From assembly GCA_016713565.1 (NCBI GenBank), contig JADJOX010000008.1, positions 744,001 to 808,000 of the forward strand: DNA of 64,000 nucleotides. Reading direction: 5' to 3'. The translations under genes were made by a program, and so were the position numbers. The notes beneath the pieces were generated by a model. That model made no database searches and was not told the origin of the DNA. It saw only the letters and a program-made list of their open reading frames with translations. This document shows positions 26,602-36,700 of the stretch, one piece after another. The first letter of the stretch is position 1, and every line of letters begins with the position of its first letter. The DNA is from Ignavibacteriota bacterium (GTDB lineage Bacteria > Bacteroidota > Ignavibacteria > Ignavibacteriales > Melioribacteraceae).

Positions 26602-27405
26602 ATGAAACTGCAGTTATTATATCTTTATATTATTTTCAATTCTATATGTTATTCACAAAATAATATTTCTTTTAATTCTCATTCGCATAACGATTACGCA
26701 AATCCAAAGCCATTATTAACAGCTTTATCTTCCGGCTCAAAAAGTATTGAAGCGGATATAATTTATCTTAATGATAAATTGTTCGTTGCCCACAACGTTG
26801 AAGATACAAATCAAAATAATACGCTTGAAAAAATGTATTTGGCTCCGCTGAAAGATATAATTGAAAATACTAATTCAGAATATCACTTTAATTATGAGCT
26901 GTTTCTTTTTATTGATATAAAATTGGATGCCGAAAATACCTACAAAAAATTAAGATCATGCTTAAATAAATATAAAAATTATTTAACATCAATAAATGAC
27001 GGTCAACTTAAAATAAAAAATATAAGGGTAATTATTTCGGGTAACAGACCTATAGAAACGGTAAGAAACGAGATGAACAGATTTATTTTTTTAGACGGCA
27101 GATTTGAAGATGTTGGTAAGGGTGAATCCGAAAATCTTTTTCCTATAATAAGTGAAGATTGGTTAGCTGTAAGTGATAAATTAAGTAAATATTTAGGTAA
27201 AGAATCGGACATTCACGATCTAAAGGAATTTATAAATAAAGTTCATGAAGAAAATAAGTTAGTGCGATTTTGGGGAACGCCCGATAATGATAAGTTTTGG
27301 GATTTTTCCAATAATATGAAAATCGACTTTGTTAATACTGATATGCCTGATGATTATAAAAAATATTATTTAATAAAATTTCCAAAAGCTGATATAATTA
27401 AATAA
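26602..27405 (+). CDS. PI-PLC/GDPD-like phosphodiesterase, exported
   Basis: The protein of about 267 residues has a signal peptide (KLQLLYLYIIFNSICYSQN). Next comes HSHNDYANPKPLLTAL, then SIEADIIYLNDKLFVAHNVED. The two His and the Glu/Asp pair are the catalytic and metal-binding positions of the PI-PLC/glycerophosphodiester-phosphodiesterase TIM-barrel superfamily. Such enzymes hydrolyse phosphodiesters; this subgroup (AIM6-like) has unclear substrates. The ATG at 26602 is preferred because it starts the signal peptide; an upstream ATG at 26527 lies inside the previous gene. Confidence 0.75.
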   Translation: MKLQLLYLYIIFNSICYSQNNISFNSHSHNDYANPKPLLTALSSGSKSIEADIIYLNDKLFVAHNVEDTNQNNTLEKMYLAPLKDIIENTNSEYHFNYELFLFIDIKLDAENTYKKLRSCLNKYKNYLTSINDGQLKIKNIRVIISGNRPIETVRNEMNRFIFLDGRFEDVGKGESENLFPIISEDWLAVSDKLSKYLGKESDIHDLKEFINKVHEENKLVRFWGTPDNDKFWDFSNNMKIDFVNTDMPDDYKKYYLIKFPKADIIK

Positions 27406-27452
27406 AAATATTCATTTGTTTAGTTTATGATTGTTTACTTCAACTAAAGCTA

Positions 27453-27481
27453 TTGACTAATATATATCTTGTGTTTACATT
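27453..27481 (+). promoter_or_regulatory. Predicted sigma-70-like promoter
   Basis: TTGACT (27453-27458) and TACATT (27476-27481) are separated by 17 bases, a good sigma-70-type pair. They lie about 70 bases before the EEP-family gene at 27552, which has the strong Shine-Dalgarno sequence GGAGG. Bacteroidota-type sigma factors prefer other elements, so confidence is limited. Confidence 0.4.
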
Positions 27482-27551
27482 ACCTTAACACAAAAAAAAT
27501 GTTATGTTTATTTAAAGGCCTTTTAAATTACTCATTTAGTTTGGAGGTCTA

Positions 27552-28664
27552 ATGAAAAAATACACTTCTTACATAGTCCCAATCTTTTTTATTTTAATTA
27601 CCGTTTTGACTTTTCAAAAATGTGATCCGCTGGTTGATACAATAGACGATGTTCGCGACTGCGTTGATTACAGCAAGACGAATAAAAATTTGCAATTAGC
27701 AAAAGATACAATATTGGTAATGACTTGGAATATAAGATTTGGCTGCGGAACCGAAATCCTTTGGTTTGGTGATGCTTGCGGCGATAGAACGGTTTTAACA
27801 AGAGATGAAGTCACTAAAAATCTAGATAGAATTGTATCCGCGATAAACACAATTAAACCTGATATTTTAATGCTCCAGGAAGTTGACGTTAAATGCAAAC
27901 GTACGGCATATATCGATCAAATGAAGTACATAATGGATAGAACTTATTTTGATTTCGGATATTATGCTACAAACTGGAATATTCAATTTATTCCTAGCGA
28001 TGGAATTGGAAGAATTGATGAAGGCAACGCAATATTATCAAGATGGAAATTGACAAATGTAAAATTACATCCGCTCCCGCTTAGAAATGATCTTGACGCG
28101 TTGACAAAATACTTTTATGTGCGCGAAATTGTAATGTCAGGAAAAACAATAATGCCAAACGGAAATGAAATTAATATTGTCAATACGCATTTATCTGCAT
28201 TCTCTACTGATGATACAAAAAAGAGACAATTGGAGAAATACATAAGTATTTGTGATGATCTTAAGGAAACCGGAATTCAGCTTGTAACCGGCGGTGATTA
28301 TAATCTGCTTCCTCCAAATTCAGATTCTACGGATTACTGTGACGAGGATAAATGCATTGATGAACATTTTCATTCAAAAGGAGACGATCCGTTTCATAAG
28401 GAAGGAAGCAATTATACACCGGAGATAAGCTGGCTAATTCCTCTATATGAAAAATATTATCCTTCGCTGCCAATGGATAAATATATTGCTGACCAGCAAT
28501 TATATTTTTCGCATGCCACTTATCCTGATATTCCTTATGACAGAACATTGGATTATTTGTTTTCAAATACGCAGTGGATAATTGACTCGCACATTTCACA
28601 TCATGAATATAGGAAATATTCAGATCATGCTTCAGTTACCGCTAAACTCGTTGTTGGAAAGTAG
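27552..28664 (+). CDS. Endonuclease/exonuclease/phosphatase-family protein, exported
   Basis: The 370-residue protein has a hydrophobic N terminus (possibly a lipoprotein, with Cys at residue 24) and the full set of EEP-fold motifs: TWNIRFG, LMLQEVD with the metal-binding Glu, NTHLSAF, GGDYNLL and a final SDHASV with the catalytic Asp-His. EEP enzymes cut phosphodiester bonds in DNA, inositol phosphates or sphingomyelin using Mg2+. Export suggests an extracellular nucleic-acid or phospholipid target. It starts a group with the two envelope proteins downstream; the next gene begins 8 bases after its stop. Confidence 0.8.
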   Translation: MKKYTSYIVPIFFILITVLTFQKCDPLVDTIDDVRDCVDYSKTNKNLQLAKDTILVMTWNIRFGCGTEILWFGDACGDRTVLTRDEVTKNLDRIVSAINTIKPDILMLQEVDVKCKRTAYIDQMKYIMDRTYFDFGYYATNWNIQFIPSDGIGRIDEGNAILSRWKLTNVKLHPLPLRNDLDALTKYFYVREIVMSGKTIMPNGNEINIVNTHLSAFSTDDTKKRQLEKYISICDDLKETGIQLVTGGDYNLLPPNSDSTDYCDEDKCIDEHFHSKGDDPFHKEGSNYTPEISWLIPLYEKYYPSLPMDKYIADQQLYFSHATYPDIPYDRTLDYLFSNTQWIIDSHISHHEYRKYSDHASVTAKLVVGK

Positions 28665-28672
28665 GAGGAAAT

Positions 28673-29476
28673 ATGAAAAAAATAATATTTGCTTTTATTC
28701 TTGCATCAGGGTTTATATTCTCCCAAAATGATTCTTTGAAGTTCAGATTATATGGTGAATCCTCGATGCTGGCAACACATAAAACATTTAAATATTCTTT
28801 ATTTGAAAATGCGGAATACGGCATAAATAATAAATTAAGTATTACCGCGCATCCTATAATGATTTTTATTTCGCCATCAATTACATTGAAGTATAATTTT
28901 TACAATAAGGAAAAAATAACTGTATCAAGTTTGCATGGAATAAATTATCCAACACAGCTTATGAATTTAATAAAGAATGAAGGGACGGGCGGATTTATTT
29001 CACCTGAATTTAATATACCGCAGTTATTTTCAATTGCCAATTCTGTTATAGCGACATTGCAGTTAAGCGAAAATAATTTTATATCAAGCGGATTAGGGAT
29101 TGAATTTGCGTTAAATAACTCAAAACTGAAACCCGGTACATCTGTCGATATGCCGCTGATACTTGCACGATCAATGGTTTATTATAAAAATGTTGAATTC
29201 AATTTTAAAGTTTTATCTGAAGGAAAATTATTCAAGGATCTTGATTATTATTTAAAGAGTGAAATATTCTTATTCCCATTTAATGATAATGAATACGATT
29301 ATGAATATCAATTGACGGATAACAATTTTTTCTGGGAATTTTCCGGAATCGCATTTTTAAATTTAACAAATACTTTTAAACTTGGATTAGGAACAAAATT
29401 ATTATACGGTACATATCCATTTGGAACACAATGGCATTTGCTGCCGTTTATAGATTTTGTAAAATTTTGCGAATGA
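28673..29476 (+). CDS. Exported envelope protein of unknown function
   Basis: The 267-residue protein has a signal peptide (KKIIFAFILASGFIFSQ) and a body of alternating hydrophobic beta strands with an aromatic C-terminal part (WHLLPFIDFVKF), as in outer-membrane beta-barrels. No family is recognised. GGAGG lies at 28664-28668, five bases before the ATG. Confidence 0.6.
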   Translation: MKKIIFAFILASGFIFSQNDSLKFRLYGESSMLATHKTFKYSLFENAEYGINNKLSITAHPIMIFISPSITLKYNFYNKEKITVSSLHGINYPTQLMNLIKNEGTGGFISPEFNIPQLFSIANSVIATLQLSENNFISSGLGIEFALNNSKLKPGTSVDMPLILARSMVYYKNVEFNFKVLSEGKLFKDLDYYLKSEIFLFPFNDNEYDYEYQLTDNNFFWEFSGIAFLNLTNTFKLGLGTKLLYGTYPFGTQWHLLPFIDFVKFCE

Positions 29477-29541
29477 AAATATTTATTATACAATTTTAAG
29501 AAATTTACTATCTTTGTAATCATCAACTCAAAGGGAATAAA

Positions 29542-30324
29542 ATGAAAAAAATTTACTTAATTGTTTTTGCAGCTTTAATAACTTTTGCGAATCTTGCAGC
29601 GCAAAGCTCACCATTTATATTCACGATGACACCAGAAAAATTTGCCAACAATAATTTTAACGTAAATTTTGAGTCGGCATATGGGCAAAAAACATTTTTA
29701 CCGATGGGTGTTGATGATTTAGAACAAAATATCGGCTTCCACACAAATATTTTTGAAAACTTTCATTTGTTAGACAGAACCGGCATTGCGTTTACAAACG
29801 GATCTACAAAATTTTCTCAGCAGATAGAACTTTTAAGAAATTTCTTAAGTACAAGTAATAATGATATTTTGGATTTATCCGCCGGATTAGGATATGTTTA
29901 TGAATTTAGCGAAGTAAATGTTATGATAAGCAGATTTATGCTGGGTAAACAATTTGAAAATTGGCAGCTTTATTCAAACGTATTGCTTGAACACGCGTTT
30001 GCCGAAAATAGAGACGCGGTTGATTTAACAACTAGCATTGGATTTGCGTACAATATTGCCAATAATATTAAATTAGGATTTGAAGCTGTCGGACAAGATC
30101 TTGAAGGATTTTGGGAAATTGAAGAAGCAGAAGGCGGCGCTCAATTTTATATTGGTCCAAGTCTAAGCTTTGCAATTCCGGAATCAATTTTGAATATAAC
30201 TCTTGGAGGCGGCGCGATAATAAGAGCTACAAACAGCGAACTTATTAGTCAAGCGCAAAGACCAATTCCAATAGTTAAAGGAAATGGATACATTGTAAGA
30301 GGTTTAGTAAGTTTAGGATTTTAA
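29542..30324 (+). CDS. Outer-membrane beta-barrel-like protein
   Basis: The 260-residue protein has a signal peptide (KKIYLIVFAALITFANLAAQS) and a body of regular amphipathic beta strands (for example NILDLSAGLGYVYEF, VDLTTSIGFAYNIANNIKLGFEA) ending in VRGLVSLGF, a typical barrel C terminus with terminal Phe. Family and ligand are unknown. AAAGGGAA precedes the ATG by 6 bases. It shares the strand and spacing of its neighbours but need not share function. Confidence 0.65.
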   Translation: MKKIYLIVFAALITFANLAAQSSPFIFTMTPEKFANNNFNVNFESAYGQKTFLPMGVDDLEQNIGFHTNIFENFHLLDRTGIAFTNGSTKFSQQIELLRNFLSTSNNDILDLSAGLGYVYEFSEVNVMISRFMLGKQFENWQLYSNVLLEHAFAENRDAVDLTTSIGFAYNIANNIKLGFEAVGQDLEGFWEIEEAEGGAQFYIGPSLSFAIPESILNITLGGGAIIRATNSELISQAQRPIPIVKGNGYIVRGLVSLGF

Positions 30325-30356
30325 CTTTATTTATTATATAAATAGATAACATTAGT

Positions 30357-30710
30357 ATGAATAACAGCCTAAGAAAGTATTTAATTTGGAGTCCGCGAAT
30401 ACTTACAATTTTGTTCGCGTTATTCTTAAGTATTTTTGCTTTGGATGTATTTAACGAAGGGTCGGATTTTTTTGAAACTATTTTAAAATTAGCTGTTCAT
30501 TTAATTCCGTCATTTCTGATTTTGATTTCTTTGTTAATTGCGTGGAAACATGAAATATTTGGCGGATTAATTTTTATTTTATTTTCTGTTTTCTACATTT
30601 TAATGTCTTGGGGAAAGTTCCCATTTTCAGTTTACTTAATAATATGTCTGCCGATGTTGATAATAAGTCTTCTTTATTTTATCAGCTGGAGAATAAATCC
30701 AAAAGTTTAA
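30357..30710 (+). CDS. Small four-helix membrane protein (DUF7670-like)
   Basis: The 117-residue protein has four membrane helices. It starts LRKYLIWSPRILTILFALFLSIFALDVF and has HLIPSFLILISLLIAWKHEIFGG in the middle, a pattern typical of DUF7670-like integral membrane proteins. Function is unknown. It ends the gene group that is closed by the terminator at 30741. Confidence 0.65.
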   Translation: MNNSLRKYLIWSPRILTILFALFLSIFALDVFNEGSDFFETILKLAVHLIPSFLILISLLIAWKHEIFGGLIFILFSVFYILMSWGKFPFSVYLIICLPMLIISLLYFISWRINPKV

Positions 30711-30740
30711 TTATTATTTTTTACACTTCAAAATTTTATG

Positions 30741-30769
30741 CCGCTAAGTAAATTTTACTTGGCGGTTTT
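30741..30769 (+). terminator. Rho-independent terminator
   Basis: CCGCTAAGTAAA (30741-30752) pairs with TTTACTTGGCGG (30754-30765) with one G:U pair, followed by TTTT. It lies 30 bases after the stop of the small membrane protein gene. Confidence 0.75.
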
Positions 30770-31005
30770 CACATTTCATATCAAAAACACATAATTAAAT
30801 AGAATTACGGCATAAAAAATTCATTTTACAAATGTTTAATAATTGATTTTGAGAAAATAAAAAAGTAATTTATAAGTTAAACAATCGATTTCGCTCGTAT
30901 AAAAAGTGTTTAATTATGAAATTCTACAACTATAAAAAAAAGTATTTAAGAAAGGTTTTTAGTTAATGATTAAATAAATTTTTTATTTTTAATTTAAGGT
31001 TTATT
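30770..31005. other. AT-rich upstream region of the TonB receptor operon
   Basis: There is no convincing gene. A 16-codon frame (30916-30966) encodes a basic peptide but has no support. It probably holds the promoter of the TonB-dependent receptor gene; no clear promoter element could be chosen. Confidence 0.4.
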
Positions 31006-33726
31006 ATGAAATTCTTATTTAAGAATTTTAGCCGTTTAAGATCAATTACATTTATTACTTTCCTCACGACCTTATGTTTTATTTCTGCACAATACATATC
31101 TGCATCCGCTGTTGGTAAAATTTCGGGTAAAATTGTTGACTCACAAACCAAAGACGAACTGATTGGCGTTAACATAATTATAACAGATGTCTGGCAGAAT
31201 GATTCTCCGGTTCCGTTGACTCAATCAATTGGTGCTGCTACAGATGTTGAAGGAAATTATGTATTGTTAAATTTAAATCCCGGAGAATATTCAGTTAAGA
31301 TAAGCATGGTCGGCTATTCTACAAAAATAATTCAAAGAGTGAAAGTTTCTATAAATCGAACAACCGTTTTAAATGAGGAATTGATTCCGGAAACAGTATC
31401 GGTTGAAGAAGTTGTTGTTCAAGCGAAAAAAGAAGTAATTAAGAAAGATTTAACTTCATCGGTACAGACAATTTCCGCTAATGATCTGAAAGTATTTAAT
31501 ATCGAATCAATCGGACAAGCAGTAAGTTTAACAACTGGAGTTGTTGAAGGTCATTTTAGAGGCGGCCGCTCGGGCGAAGTTTCATATTTGGTTGATGGAA
31601 TTCAATCGGGAATTTCTCTTAACAAAGACGCGGTACAAGAAATTGAAGTAATCAGCGGAACCTTTAACGCTGAATATGGCAAGGTAATGAGCGGAATTGT
31701 TAACACTGCGCCAAAGGAAGGCGGGGAAAAATATTCCGGAATGATTAGATTATATTCAAGCAATTATTATACTTCACATAATTATATTGGTTTATCCGCT
31801 TCAGATTTCTTTCATGACAAAGAAGTAAGTTTTAGTTTTGGCGGACCATTACTTTTTAAAGATCTTTCATTTTTTATTTTGGGTGATTTAGCTTCTAGCA
31901 ATGGATTATTTTATGGAATAAGACGATATACAAGCACAGATCATTCATTTGTCGGTGCAGGAATTCCAATTAGAGAATGGATTGATATCCACAATGGAGA
32001 TAACGCTGAAGTCCCAATGACTCAAGGGGAATCTCGAAGTTTTATGTCGAATATTGCTTGGCAGACTTTTACAAATTTTAAAATTGGGTTACTTTATCAA
32101 TTTGAAAATGGTGAAGGTCAAAACGGGTATAACCATGGATATAAATATATTCCAGATAAACAAGGATGGAATTGGTCAACTAAGCACGCCGCGACTTTGT
32201 CATTTACCAATACTTTAGAGAACAACGCATTTCATGTTTTGAAACTATTGTATTTCAATACTGATAATCAATCGTCAAGTTTTAAAGATCCGTATGATTC
32301 GAGATTCGTCAATGATTTATACAATACAAATAACGGCGGATTTTCAAGCGGAGGAAATGATAAAGGATTTGCTTTTACCAACGATGAAAGAATTGAAGCT
32401 AAATACGATTTGGTTTGGCAGGTAAATAAAAATCATGAGCTGAAAGTTGGCGCAGATTATGTAAATATAAAATTGGACAGATATCAATTTGTACTTCAAA
32501 ATTGGTATTCTATTTTTGATCCGAGCAAAGAGATTGATAATTATAAACCTTATATCCCGAATGACACAACTACATATGCTAATTCGTTCGTTAAAAAGCC
32601 GAGAGAATTTTCCGCTTATATTCAGGATAAAGCAGAGTTCAACGATTTAGTAATAAACTTTGGTTTACGTTACGATTACTTTGATCCTGAAACTATTTAT
32701 CCAACGGATTTAAGAAACCCGGCCAATAAAATTAACACCGTAAGAAAATCAGAATATTTGAATGCCGATCCGCAATATCAAATTAGTCCGAGAATTGGTC
32801 TATCATATATGATGGGCGACGCGGCCGCGCTTCATTTTAGTTACGGTCATTTTTTCCAAATTCCAAATTATGATCACATCTTTACAAATCCAAATTATGA
32901 AATTGCCTCAACAAACTATGCCTCAACAATTGGCAATCCAAATATTGAAGCCGAAAAAACGGTTAAATATGAATTAGGACTGCAGCTTAAATTGGTGAAT
33001 AATTTGCTTTTTAAAACAACATTATTCTATAACGATATTTATAATTTGGAAACAGTCGTTCCTATAGAAACCTATGACGCCATTATGTACGGTTATTATA
33101 CAAATTTGGATTATGCGAGTGCGCGCGGTTTAACTGCTGAGTTCGATTACAGAACCGCCGAATTAAGTATTGACGTAAATTATACATTGCAATTTGCCGA
33201 AGGTAATGCAAGTGAGCCTTTCAGCAATTTTACAAAAGCCGCACAAAGTGTTGACCCGATTTCAACTTTTATTCCATTGGATTGGGACCAAAGACACACA
33301 TTAAATCTTACTGTGGGATACAACGTTGATAATTGGGGAATTTCACTTATAAGCAGTTATGGTTCCGGAACAAAATATACCTACAGTCCGCCAATTGAAA
33401 GCAGTTTATCTTTAGCAAATATTCCTGAAAATGGATGGACAAAGCCTTCAAAATATTATGCGGATCTGAAAGGTTATTATGATTTCGACTATTTGAAAGC
33501 CGTGAAAATTGACTTAAGACTTGGTATTTATATTTACAATATTTTTGATATCAGAAATGAAATACAAGTTTATGATGACAGCGGAACAGCAAATTCAACA
33601 ACTGATATAGAAAGAAACAAAGAAAATTATGTAAGCACTTTCACAAATATTTATGATTATTACAGTAGACCGGATTATTACAGCGCGCCGCGCTCAATTA
33701 AATTTGAATTAAGTTTATTATTTTAA
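31006..33726 (+). CDS. TonB-dependent outer-membrane receptor
   Basis: The 906-residue protein has an export signal and then a carboxypeptidase-regulatory-like beta-sandwich domain (residues 40-130, GKISGKIVDSQTKDELIGVNI). A plug domain follows (residues 140-230, including FRGGRSGEVSYLVDGI and EVISGTFNAEYGKVMSGIVNT), then a 22-strand-type barrel ending in a Phe (SIKFELSLLF). Such receptors take up large substrates or act as surface assembly platforms. The next gene is 15 bases away and encodes a T9SS-type surface protein, followed by a PorV-like protein, so the three probably form one surface system. Confidence 0.85.
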   Translation: MKFLFKNFSRLRSITFITFLTTLCFISAQYISASAVGKISGKIVDSQTKDELIGVNIIITDVWQNDSPVPLTQSIGAATDVEGNYVLLNLNPGEYSVKISMVGYSTKIIQRVKVSINRTTVLNEELIPETVSVEEVVVQAKKEVIKKDLTSSVQTISANDLKVFNIESIGQAVSLTTGVVEGHFRGGRSGEVSYLVDGIQSGISLNKDAVQEIEVISGTFNAEYGKVMSGIVNTAPKEGGEKYSGMIRLYSSNYYTSHNYIGLSASDFFHDKEVSFSFGGPLLFKDLSFFILGDLASSNGLFYGIRRYTSTDHSFVGAGIPIREWIDIHNGDNAEVPMTQGESRSFMSNIAWQTFTNFKIGLLYQFENGEGQNGYNHGYKYIPDKQGWNWSTKHAATLSFTNTLENNAFHVLKLLYFNTDNQSSSFKDPYDSRFVNDLYNTNNGGFSSGGNDKGFAFTNDERIEAKYDLVWQVNKNHELKVGADYVNIKLDRYQFVLQNWYSIFDPSKEIDNYKPYIPNDTTTYANSFVKKPREFSAYIQDKAEFNDLVINFGLRYDYFDPETIYPTDLRNPANKINTVRKSEYLNADPQYQISPRIGLSYMMGDAAALHFSYGHFFQIPNYDHIFTNPNYEIASTNYASTIGNPNIEAEKTVKYELGLQLKLVNNLLFKTTLFYNDIYNLETVVPIETYDAIMYGYYTNLDYASARGLTAEFDYRTAELSIDVNYTLQFAEGNASEPFSNFTKAAQSVDPISTFIPLDWDQRHTLNLTVGYNVDNWGISLISSYGSGTKYTYSPPIESSLSLANIPENGWTKPSKYYADLKGYYDFDYLKAVKIDLRLGIYIYNIFDIRNEIQVYDDSGTANSTTDIERNKENYVSTFTNIYDYYSRPDYYSAPRSIKFELSLLF

Positions 33727-33740
33727 CATAGAAATAGATT

Positions 33741-36700
33741 ATGTCGATCAAGAAAATCAATTTATCAAAACGGATTTTTTTCATAATTCTTTTACTGAAT
33801 TTTGTAAACATTTGTTTTGGGCAAAGTGTAAATTTAATTGGACCCCAGAAAATTCCGGATGATCCTTCCGCCGAAACTACAGCTCGTCGTTGGTGGTTTA
33901 TGGACGGAAATAGGGTTTGGCTGAAATTTTTCAACGATGGAATGCTTGGCAATTGGCCCGATCCTCTTAGTTCAATTTGGCCAAAAGGCTCCGGAATAAA
34001 TATGAATGACGGTTTGGCGGTAGTTGTTCAATCTAAACTTAATGTTTCCCCAGATGGAGTTCCGCTTCCATCGGATTACATTCCTGATACATCAAAAGGT
34101 GAAGGTACGCTTTATTTCTGCCAGACATATTTTAGAGAAGATATGGATGTTGATCCAAGTGGTGCTTTCAACTGGGGATTTTACCCGGTTACAGGATATC
34201 TTAATCTTGATCAAGATAAACCTGCTATCAGCAATGATCCAAATTCATGGCCAATTGGAGGTTGGGCAGATGCTCCGGATTTTATTGATGATAAAGGAAT
34301 TACTGAATGGAACGGTTATTTTGGAAGAGGGAAAACAAACGCGGATTTGGAAGGTTATTTTATTACTAACGATGCTTGGGATCTTGAATTTCAGCAGGAA
34401 AATACTTCGCTTCCGCCATTTTATCCTCGGCCGAATTTATTTTTACCAGGCGGCAAATATAAATGGGGCGGTTTGGGAATTAGAATTGGCGCCAGATTAT
34501 TTCAATGGGCTCATCCTCAAGTTCAAGACGTTGTTTTTATACATTATGATATTTCAAATATTTCAGACTACAATTACGATAAAATAATTTTATCATTTTA
34601 TATCGATTCCGGAATCGGTGACGATCTCAGTACAATGGATAAAACGCTAAATATGTGCTGGATTTTTGATGATAATGGACTTGGCGGCGGCAATCAAAAA
34701 TTGGGAATTATGGCATTTGCGTTTTTGGAAAGTCCGGGAATTGAGAATGACAATACTGACAATGACGATGACGGTTTAACCGATGAAAGCCGAGTTCCTT
34801 TGGGAAATTTAGAAAGATGGACTGATGACCCAAATGAAGGAATAACCGATATAGCTAAGTTTGAAGAGTTTTATTACCCAAGAAAACCAAAGGCTCATTG
34901 GATTGGTGATGAAAATCAAAATTGGCGTACTTGGGAAGATGTAGACAGCTCGGGTGGAAATTTTGACGTTACTACGGATAATATAAATGACGACGTCGGC
35001 TCCGATGGAGTTCAGCCTTCAGACCTTAATTATTTTGGACCGGATCCCGACGGAACTGAAGCAAACGGAAGACCTGATGACGGTGAACCAAATTATAATA
35101 GAACTGATAAAGACGAATCAGATCAAATTGGTTTAACTTCATATCAAGCTTGGAACAGAAATATTTATAAAGGTTTTGATCCAAATAAAGACCGACATTT
35201 TAGATATGACGAACTTTTTTGGGGATTGACTTCAAAGGGTGAATTCAATCCGAATTTACTTGACGGTAAAATAAATCCAATTGAATTATTTGCCTCCGGG
35301 CCTGTACCGATTGACAGTTGGCGAAAAGAAAGATTTTCAATTGCAGAGCTGCATACTTGGGACACTCCATTTCAAGAACCGAATTTTGCGGCGCCGTTAT
35401 TATTTGTTCTTAAGAAAACTGTTCAGCAGGTTTATAATTCAAATTATCAATTTGCCAAACCGCCGTTAAAACCAAAACTAACGGCAATACCCGGAGACGG
35501 CAAAGTAATTTTACTTTGGGATGATCTTTCCGAAAAATCTAAAGAACCTTACTTTGATTATATTGAAGATTTTGAAGGTTATAAATTGGTGAAATCTACA
35601 GAGCCGTTTTTTGAAGACTCTAGATCAATTACGGATGGATTTGGTACGGAAACATTTTTAAAACCTATCGCCCAATACGATCTTAAAGATGGAATTAAAG
35701 ATTTTGCCGATTGGAATGTTTATAACGGCGTTTCATATTATTTGGGAGATGACAGCGGACTAGAACATTTCTATGTCGATAAGGATGTAATAAACGGCAG
35801 AACATATTATTATGCGCTTGTAGCTTATGATTTTGGCAAAAAAGAATTTGGATTGTCGCCTTCTGAAAATACCGCAACTATTACATTAAATGAAGTTGAT
35901 TCAATTACTTTTGTCGATAAAAATTGCGTGGTTGCGGTTCCTCATGTACTCGCAAATGGATATGTTGAAAGCGAAATTGATTCTAATTGGATTTCTAAAG
36001 ACGGTGCTGGAGAAATAACCGTTAAAAGAATAAATGAAGGCGAAATTGTTGAAGGTAAAAAATATACGGTTAAATTTACAGAACTGAGGAAAGATTATGA
36101 TTTAAAGAAAGCACAAAGTTACGGATTAACCGATGATAAAATTTTCCAAATTGAAAATGATTCTCTAATAGTATTTGATGTAACAAACGATTCGACATTA
36201 ACCGATACGGTTTATGTTCATTCTATGGAAAGCAGCGGAAGCGAATTTAATACTGAAAGATTTGATGGATTAACACTTGGCGTTACAAATTTCGCTACTC
36301 CAGTAATGGATCAATATTATTGGGAAGATCCGCAGACAAAAATAACCGTATTTGTTGAAGAAGCCAAAAAGCCGGAAGGCAATGGATTTGCCTCAACTTT
36401 GCCGAATGCGCCGTGGGATTATTCTGTTCATTTTACGGCTGACTCAAATTACAAAGCAACATTGCAGCGATTTGGAGTTATAACCGGATTAAATTTTTTA
36501 CCCGGACAAAAATTAAATTTCTACGCAGTCAATCATAATTTTAATCATAAAATTTATAACGGCACTGATTCCATTGAAGTTCCTGATACTGCCGCAATTT
36601 CAATTGTCGATGCCAATAAAAATGGTGTAATGGATTGGAACGCGAATGATCCTTTTTCAGATTATTTAATGATTGGTGAATTCGATTCAAAGAAAAGAAT

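Noticed and set aside
30916..30966. 16-codon basic peptide frame before the TonB receptor gene
   Set aside because: Too short, no Shine-Dalgarno sequence and no family; such frames occur by chance in AT-rich DNA.
34024..34587. 187-codon frame inside the large surface-protein gene
   Set aside because: It lies in another frame of a gene with clear domains, has no Shine-Dalgarno sequence and no recognisable protein features.
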